This document shows positions 58,562-64,000 of a stretch of 64,000 bases of DNA, piece by piece. The notes under the pieces were generated by a model. It worked only from the letters and a program-made list of their open reading frames with translations. It had not been told where the DNA came from and did no database searches. How positions within the stretch are numbered: the stretch's first letter is position 1; each line of letters opens with the position of its first letter. The translations under genes and the position numbers were made by a program. Source of the stretch: Blastopirellula marina DSM 3645 (GTDB taxonomy: Bacteria; Planctomycetota; Planctomycetia; Pirellulales; Pirellulaceae); contig NZ_CH672377.1 in the NCBI RefSeq assembly GCF_000153105.1, forward strand, positions 482,532 through 546,531, given 5' to 3'.

Positions 58562-59643
58562 GGCGCGTTACCTCCGACAATCAAGTAATGATTGCTGATG
58601 TTGTCGACCGAGTTGTCGTAGCCGTCGCCGTTGACATCCGCACGGACAGCGCCCACACCGACCGAGCCGTTATCGCCGATAAAGGGCGCAGCGGTGAAAG
58701 CGTAGGGGTTGGCTACCGGCGATGTCGAAGAATAAACGATCGGCCCCGTACCATTATTTCCGGTGATGCCACGTTCGGTGTCGGCAGTCGTGCCTGACGA
58801 GTCGTCGCCCACGATATCAAAAATGCCATCCTTGCCAGGCGAAACGACCAGCGGCATCAGGTTGAAATGTGCAAAGCTATCGGCCGTTGTTGCCCCGGCG
58901 CCATCTGTATAAAGATTCGGGATTCCGCCTGTCCGTCCATAAACCTTCAGCGGATCGAAGGAATCGTAGACGCGAATATCTTGCAGTGAACTCTCGAAAC
59001 CAAGATATCCCTGCGGCCAGCGGATAAACGCGATGGGGTTGCCCCAACCGTCCAGCACTTCGGGCACGCCATCCTCGTCGGTGTCTCCGACTTCGCTATC
59101 GTGCAAAAAGTCGAGCGCGCTCGTCTCACCGTCAGAGATCGACGCCAAAATGAGATAGAGACACTCAGAGTGTTGGTTCTCAGCGGTCCAGTAGTTGTCG
59201 TACGCATCCGTCCAGCTTAAAGCGCCAGTGAACGCGATAATGGCGCGTTGATGACGAGCGTAGGTCGACGAATATTGCCCCGCAGCGAGCGTTGTGTAAT
59301 CTGTCGCCAAATCCGTTTTGCGATCCGGCATCTCCTGCATCATTAACGCACGAATGTTATCGACGCGATCCGTCGCAACTTGACGCGGGTTGCCTGTTGT
59401 TGGCCGGGGAGTCCGCCGCGTCCGATAGCTCTCGTAGCGAGTCATGATGAACTCGTTGAGCTTGGTGATTTGGCCGCGGGTCCGTGCTTCGCGGGCCGAT
59501 TCGCCGGCGCCGGCCAGGGCCAGTAGGACCATGCCCGACAGTAGGCCGAGGATCACGACGACGACCAACATTTCGACCAGCGTAAATCCGCGGCGAGCAG
59601 CAGTCCGCCCGCGGCGGTCGTTTCGCGCGTGATTACGCATCAT
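58558..59643 (-). CDS. large pseudopilin (GspG/J-like)
   Basis: Prepilin-like protein of 361 residues with RRGFTLVEMLVVVVILGLLSG and an Ala-rich helix ALAGAGESAREARTRGQITK. The exported part has Gly/Asp-rich loops (EVGDTDEDGVPEVLDGWGNP, GADVNGDGYDNSVDN-like), some resembling calcium-binding sequences. The start overlaps the stop of the upstream gene by one base (TAATG). It is the second of four consecutive pseudopilins. Confidence 0.82.
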   Translation of the reverse strand: MMRNHARNDRRGRTAARRGFTLVEMLVVVVILGLLSGMVLLALAGAGESAREARTRGQITKLNEFIMTRYESYRTRRTPRPTTGNPRQVATDRVDNIRALMMQEMPDRKTDLATDYTTLAAGQYSSTYARHQRAIIAFTGALSWTDAYDNYWTAENQHSECLYLILASISDGETSALDFLHDSEVGDTDEDGVPEVLDGWGNPIAFIRWPQGYLGFESSLQDIRVYDSFDPLKVYGRTGGIPNLYTDGAGATTADSFAHFNLMPLVVSPGKDGIFDIVGDDSSGTTADTERGITGNNGTGPIVYSSTSPVANPYAFTAAPFIGDNGSVGVGAVRADVNGDGYDNSVDNISNHYLIVGGNAP

Positions 59644-60611
59644 TATTCAGGCTCCTTGTTACGCAACGGCCCCTGAGCAAAGTTGGTGATGTTGTCGCGA
59701 TCGTCGGTGGTGTAGGCGTACGCCGTCAACGAACTGGGAAGCGTTGCGCCAGCCAATCCTCCTGGATAGACTTTTACGTCGGTATTGGTGACCGCATAGT
59801 CGTCCCACTCACCGAAGGACCCATCGATGCCGGCACAGATAATTTGAAAGGTATCGGGATTGGCGAAACCCGAAGTGCTTCCCAGGATCTGGTAGTAAGG
59901 ACGGGCCTGACCAATACCAGGGAACGCAGAAGATGTAGACGCCGGAAATCTCGCGGCGGCGCCTGCACCGGTCACGTAAGACCTGGAATCGAAATAGACG
60001 TACGGAGCATCCACACCGCTTGGATAATACTCGTACCAACCGTCGCCGTCTTTGTCTTGCAGGCGTTCCGGTTTGAAATCAAAATACCGCTTGCGCTCGC
60101 TGGATCCGGTGAGCGGATACTCGATGTCCGAACTAAATCCGCTCAGGCAGATCACCAGGATTTCGGGAGGGCTAATGTTATCGAGTGAAAGCGTGCCGGT
60201 CAAAATCGCAGGAGATACAATTCCTGCATCCACCAGATTTTGAATTTGCTGCTTCTCACCCGTATCAGACGAATCTAGCGCGTCATCGTAATCCTGTGAA
60301 TTAATACGGGGGAAAAGCTTCTTGAAAAACGATTGAAATCTTGCTTCGCGAACGCCGTTGGTCGGATAGTAGGCGGCGTTACCATCTGGCGGATACGCAC
60401 CATAATCATTCCTGAACAGCTTCATCGCCGTTTCCATCTGAACCAATTCGGCGGTCATCGCGCCTTCCTTCACGCGACCAACGGCCGCCGGAATCGCGAC
60501 CAGCGCTAAGCCGGCCAGGATGCCGATGATCGTGATCACGACCAGCAGTTCGACGAGCGTAAACCCGCGCCGTGTTGATTTGCGCTGCGTTGCAAGTGCC
60601 CGAGTCTTCAT
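59643..60611 (-). CDS. major-type pseudopilin (GspG-like)
   Basis: Prepilin-like protein of 322 residues. RRGFTLVELLVVITIIGILAG is followed by the GspG-type segment VKEGAMTAELVQMETAMKLF and FRNDYGAYPPDGN, which matches the major pseudopilin consensus better than the three genes that follow it. The exported part is longer than a classical GspG (about 140-150 residues). It contains DKDGDGWYEYYPSG, a possible calcium site. It starts 125 bases after the GspF stop. Confidence 0.88.
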   Translation of the reverse strand: MKTRALATQRKSTRRGFTLVELLVVITIIGILAGLALVAIPAAVGRVKEGAMTAELVQMETAMKLFRNDYGAYPPDGNAAYYPTNGVREARFQSFFKKLFPRINSQDYDDALDSSDTGEKQQIQNLVDAGIVSPAILTGTLSLDNISPPEILVICLSGFSSDIEYPLTGSSERKRYFDFKPERLQDKDGDGWYEYYPSGVDAPYVYFDSRSYVTGAGAAARFPASTSSAFPGIGQARPYYQILGSTSGFANPDTFQIICAGIDGSFGEWDDYAVTNTDVKVYPGGLAGATLPSSLTAYAYTTDDRDNITNFAQGPLRNKEPE

Positions 60612-60736
60612 GGCGAACCTTTCCTGGTAAACGCGTCGGCTTCGCTGCCGCGGTTCGTAGTAAGTGGTTATGTAGTTGGGGTGTTTGCAGCAGGGAGGCT
60701 CGGCTGGCGAGCGGCCTCCCTGCGGTGCGATAAGGT

Positions 60737-62137
60737 TTACGACAAGTTTTGAATCAAGCTGACCAACGGCAGGAAGAGCGAGACGACGATAAAGCCGACC
60801 GAGATGCCGAGAAACACGATCAAGATCGGTTCGAGCAGCTTGGTCAACGATTCGGTCATCACGCTGACGTCCTCGTCGTAGGTGTCGGCGACTTTGAAGA
60901 GCATCGTATCGAGTTCGCCGGTCTCTTCACCCACGTCGATCATGTTGGTCACAAACAGTTCGACCACGCGACGTTTCATTCGCATGAAGTACCAGAGCGC
61001 GCCGCAGATGGCGCAAACGCCGATCGCGGTGGGTGCGTACTGGGCCACATCGCCAGGCACAATCATCAGCGCCGCGGCCGGCAGCGCGGGGAACAGCATC
61101 CACAGGAAGAGCGCGACCGGGTGAAACGGAGCGCGACAGTTTTCTTCCATCGGTTTGAAGATCGATTCGCCCTCTTTGATCGACTCGGAGACGTTGTGAT
61201 ACATCTTCTCGAACATCGCGTGCCCTGACGTATCGCGGGCAATGTTCAAGCATTCGAGGATCGGCACGCCTGAGGCGATCAACGTTCCTAGGGTACGCGT
61301 GGTCCGCGCCAGGATGTTCTTCTCTTGCAAGCTGCCGGCGATCGGCACGTTCAGGAAGAACAAGTCCCAGCCCATGCGCCCTTGTCGGAATTTCCGCAGC
61401 AACTTGACGAACAAGACCAACGCCATCGGAATCAACGGAATCACGTACCAGTAGTTCACGATCGCCGTCGACATGGTGATCAACAACTGCGTCGGCGGCG
61501 GCAAATCAAGTTCGAAGTCGTCAAAGATCGTCTTAAACACCGGCACGATCTTGATCATAATGAAGGTCAAAATACCGACCGCCACCGTGATGACCACCGC
61601 GGGGTAAATCATCGCGCCTTTGACTTTGCGCTTCAGGTCTTCGTCCCGTTCCATGAAGTCGGCCAGGCGAAGCAAAATCACTTCCAAGGCGCCGCCGGCC
61701 TCGCCGGCTTTGATCATGTTGACGTAGAGCCGATTGAAGCACTTCGGGCACTTCGACATCGCTTCTGACAGACCGGCGCCCGACTCAATGTCTTCGCAGA
61801 CGTCCATCAACGAGTTCTTCAAGCGTCCCGGTTTCGACTGCTTCTCAAGAATCTTCAAACTGCGCAAGATCGGCAGACCGGCGTTTTGCAGAATAGCCAA
61901 CTGCCGTGTGAAGGTAGTCAGCTGACGACTGCTGACGCCGCCGATCGCGAACGTGCGGCCCCCTTTGCTACCTGCCTTACCGGCCGCCTTCGCCCGCGCC
62001 TTCTTTTCAGAAATGCGGGTAATGAAGTAGCCCATTTGGCGTATAGTAGCCACCGCTTCATCTTCGGTTGGCGCATCAATTACATCGCGGATCTCCTGAC
62101 CCTCGGTGTCCATCGCTTCGAATTGATAGGTTGGCAT
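60737..62137 (-). CDS. type II secretion / type IV pilus inner-membrane platform protein (GspF/PilC)
   Basis: Platform protein of 466 residues with the two T2SSF domains. The first opens with TRQLAILQNAGLPILRSLKI, and its first membrane stretch is AVVITVAVGILTFIMIKIVPV. A central helix follows (VIPLIPMALVLFVKLL). The second domain has TRTLGTLIASGVPILECLNI and ends with LLEPILIVFLGISVGFIVVS. The N-terminus has the typical YQFEAMDTEGQEIRDVIDAP. It interacts with the GspE ATPase and the pseudopilus. It starts 192 bases after the GspE stop, a wide gap for one operon. Confidence 0.93.
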   Translation of the reverse strand: MPTYQFEAMDTEGQEIRDVIDAPTEDEAVATIRQMGYFITRISEKKARAKAAGKAGSKGGRTFAIGGVSSRQLTTFTRQLAILQNAGLPILRSLKILEKQSKPGRLKNSLMDVCEDIESGAGLSEAMSKCPKCFNRLYVNMIKAGEAGGALEVILLRLADFMERDEDLKRKVKGAMIYPAVVITVAVGILTFIMIKIVPVFKTIFDDFELDLPPPTQLLITMSTAIVNYWYVIPLIPMALVLFVKLLRKFRQGRMGWDLFFLNVPIAGSLQEKNILARTTRTLGTLIASGVPILECLNIARDTSGHAMFEKMYHNVSESIKEGESIFKPMEENCRAPFHPVALFLWMLFPALPAAALMIVPGDVAQYAPTAIGVCAICGALWYFMRMKRRVVELFVTNMIDVGEETGELDTMLFKVADTYDEDVSVMTESLTKLLEPILIVFLGISVGFIVVSLFLPLVSLIQNLS

Positions 62138-62329
62138 GATCTTTTCCCGCGTGCAGCCTGGATTGTCGAACGGCGCGGCTGGTCGCGTCGGTCGAAGGAT
62201 GTTGGCGTCAGGCGATTATTTCGCCGGGTCGCTCAGTTCGTGTGAATTCAACGTGTTTGTTTGTTAATTTTTCTCGTGTTGGCAGCATGACGCCGCGAGC
62301 ACGAGGAGGCTTCGATTTGTTTCGCTTTG

Positions 62330-64000
62330 CTATGCTTCGAGCACGGTTTCGCGAACGACCTCTTCAATCGAGGTCAAACCGTCGTAAGCCAACAGCATTC
62401 CGGCGTCGCGGAGCGAGGTCATCCCCACGCGCCGCGCCTCTTCTCGAATCTCGTCGGTCGACGCGTTCCGCATAATCATGTCGCGGATATCGTCATTCAT
62501 AATGAGCAGTTCAAACAGGCCGATGCGCCCTTTGTAACCGGTGTTGTTGCAGTTCTCGCAACCGATCCCTTTGTAGAACTTGCGGCCGGCCAGTTCTTCG
62601 GGCTTCATCTTCAACTCGAACAACATATCGTTGCTCGGGATCGATTCTTCGCGACACTGACTGCAAATGCGCCGCACCAGCCGCTGAGCCAAAATGGCTT
62701 CGACCGTCGCGGTGATCATAAACGTCGGAATGCCCATGTCCTTCAAACGCGTGACCGTCGAAGGAGCGTCGTTGGTGTGCAGCGTGCTGAACACCAAGTG
62801 CCCTGTCAGCGACGCTTGAATCGCGATCTCGGCGGTCTCTTTATCACGAATCTCGCCGACCAGGATCGTATCGGGATCTTGTCGCAAAATGGCTCGCAGG
62901 CAATTCGCGAACGAGTTGCCGATGTCGGCGTCGATCGGAATCTGCACGATGCCGTCAATGTCATACTCGACCGGCTCTTCGGTCGTGATGATCTTCTCGG
63001 TGATTTCGTTCAGTTCGCTAAGCGCTGAGTAAAGCGTGGTCGTCTTGCCGGAACCGGTCGGTCCGGTCACGAGCACGATACCGTTGGGACGCTCCATCAC
63101 GACGCGAAAATCCTTCAGCGTGACCGGATCCATGCCGACCTTCTCTAGATCGAGCGACACGACGCTGCGATCGAGCAGTCGCATCACGACGCTTTCGCCA
63201 AACATCGTCGGCAACACTGACACGCGCAAGTCGACCGGGTGCCCGCCGACGGTCAGTTCGATCCGACCATCCTGCGGCATCCGCCGTTCCGCGATGTCGA
63301 GATCGGCCATCACCTTGATCCGAGTAGTAATTGCAAACGCCAAGTGACGCGGCGGCGGAACCATTTCAAAGAGCACGCCGTCCGCTTTGACGCGAATCCG
63401 AAACTCTTCTTCAAACGGTTCAAAGTGAATATCGCTGGCGTGATCTTTGATCGCCATCAGCAGAACCATGTTCAGCAGCTTCCGCACCGGGGCGCTGTCG
63501 GCCAGCGCTTCGGCGTCCGTAATGTCGATCGGCCCGTCACCCATCAGCGCCGATGCGGCTTTCGCCAAAACGGCGTCACCCTCGAGATCGTGGACCAGGC
63601 TTTCGAAGCTTTCGGTATCTTCCGAGTAATAGCGATCGAGCGTTTTTTGGATGTCTCGTTCGGTCGCGACGACAACGCGAATCGAGTAGCCCAAAAACTG
63701 TCGCAATTCATCCTGCGTCGACAAATTCTGCGGTTCGCACGTCGCGACCGACAGCTCGTTCAAATCTTCGTCAAACGAGATCGGAATCACTTTGTAGAGC
63801 TGGGCCATCGGCTCGGTGACGCGCGACAGCAAGTCGCCCGGAATCGAGACGTCGTCCAGACTGACGACCTGCATTCCCAATTGCTCGGCCAACGCTTGAA
63901 CAAGCTGATCATCCGTGATCAGGTTCATGTCTTCAGCAATCTTGCCGATCGCCTGATGTTCAGCTTGCTGCTCTTGCTCTTCGAGCAATAGCACCAACTG
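62330..64000 (-). CDS. GspE/PilB-family secretion ATPase, cut by the window end
   Basis: ATPase that powers pseudopilus assembly. About 556 residues are visible, and the N-terminal start lies beyond 64000. The visible part begins inside the N-terminal MshEN-like domain (GKIAEDMNLITDDQLVQALA). The catalytic part has HASDIHFEPFEEEFRIRVKA, Walker A VTGPTGSGKTTTLYSAL, the Asp box in EEPVEYDIDGIVQI, Walker B ILVGEIRDKETAE and the His box FSTLHTNDAPSTV. A CxxC...CxxC zinc element (ICSQCREE, then GCENCNNTGYKG) is also present. It is the promoter-proximal visible gene of the operon. Confidence 0.95.
   Translation of the reverse strand, partial: QLVLLLEEQEQQAEHQAIGKIAEDMNLITDDQLVQALAEQLGMQVVSLDDVSIPGDLLSRVTEPMAQLYKVIPISFDEDLNELSVATCEPQNLSTQDELRQFLGYSIRVVVATERDIQKTLDRYYSEDTESFESLVHDLEGDAVLAKAASALMGDGPIDITDAEALADSAPVRKLLNMVLLMAIKDHASDIHFEPFEEEFRIRVKADGVLFEMVPPPRHLAFAITTRIKVMADLDIAERRMPQDGRIELTVGGHPVDLRVSVLPTMFGESVVMRLLDRSVVSLDLEKVGMDPVTLKDFRVVMERPNGIVLVTGPTGSGKTTTLYSALSELNEITEKIITTEEPVEYDIDGIVQIPIDADIGNSFANCLRAILRQDPDTILVGEIRDKETAEIAIQASLTGHLVFSTLHTNDAPSTVTRLKDMGIPTFMITATVEAILAQRLVRRICSQCREESIPSNDMLFELKMKPEELAGRKFYKGIGCENCNNTGYKGRIGLFELLIMNDDIRDMIMRNASTDEIREEARRVGMTSLRDAGMLLAYDGLTSIEEVVRETVLEA

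Overview
The window reads as a stretch of a Planctomycetota chromosome, most like the Pirellulaceae (Blastopirellula/Bremerella/Rhodopirellula type). This is an inference. It rests on five DUF1559 proteins with a prepilin-like N-terminus and an H-X9-DG C-terminal signature, four of them in tight clusters; on a redoxin/cytochrome c/copper-monooxygenase fusion; on a MoxR-DUF58-DUF4350-DUF4129-SpoIIM-RDD operon; on a type II secretion-like operon with very large pseudopilins; and on planctomycete-style REP hairpins beside a REP-associated transposase remnant. I saw no rRNA, tRNA or CRISPR array.

Layout. 1-0.9 kb: a frameshifted REP-associated tyrosine transposase with REP-like hairpins. 0.8-4 kb: an HTH regulator, a family 2 glycosyltransferase, hisI and two small membrane or exported proteins. 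4.2-6.5 kb: groES-groEL behind a sigma-54-type promoter and ended by a strong terminator. 6.6-11.5 kb: three DUF1559 + lipoprotein pairs in a row, each preceded by its own -24/-12 element. 12.2-17.2 kb: a signalling unit (REC-HD-GYP, membrane thioredoxin-like protein, PAS hybrid histidine kinase with HPt). 17.4-25.6 kb: thrS, an Ntn-type amidase, a 38-residue membrane peptide, a class IV aminotransferase, prfB with the classical +1 programmed frameshift, and a single-domain response regulator. 26-29.1 kb: a proline-rich TPR-like lipoprotein and a Wza-type polysaccharide export protein. 29.2-38.7 kb: mostly single genes (the redoxin fusion, HEAT-repeat protein, HAD phosphatase and thioesterase coupled by an overlap, PQQ-type propeller, GNAT, a fifth DUF1559 protein, amidohydrolase). 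38.9-46.6 kb: a seven-gene, largely translationally coupled MoxR/DUF58 operon on the minus strand. 46.8-50.4 kb: an aldehyde dehydrogenase, an HTH protein of unknown function and a noncoding 130-bp tandem repeat. 50.4-64 kb: a minus-strand type II secretion/type IV pilus-like operon: GspE (cut by the window end), GspF, four pseudopilins and a GspK-like protein of about 1870 residues.

The most notable pattern is regulatory. Four elements of the form GGCA-N6-TTGC, with exact sigma-54 (-24/-12) spacing, lie just upstream of groES and of each of the three DUF1559-lipoprotein pairs. For the three pairs the distance to the start codon is 50-57 bases. A fifth, weaker copy lies before the isolated DUF1559 gene. 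This suggests that the DUF1559 family and the chaperonin share RpoN-type control in this organism.
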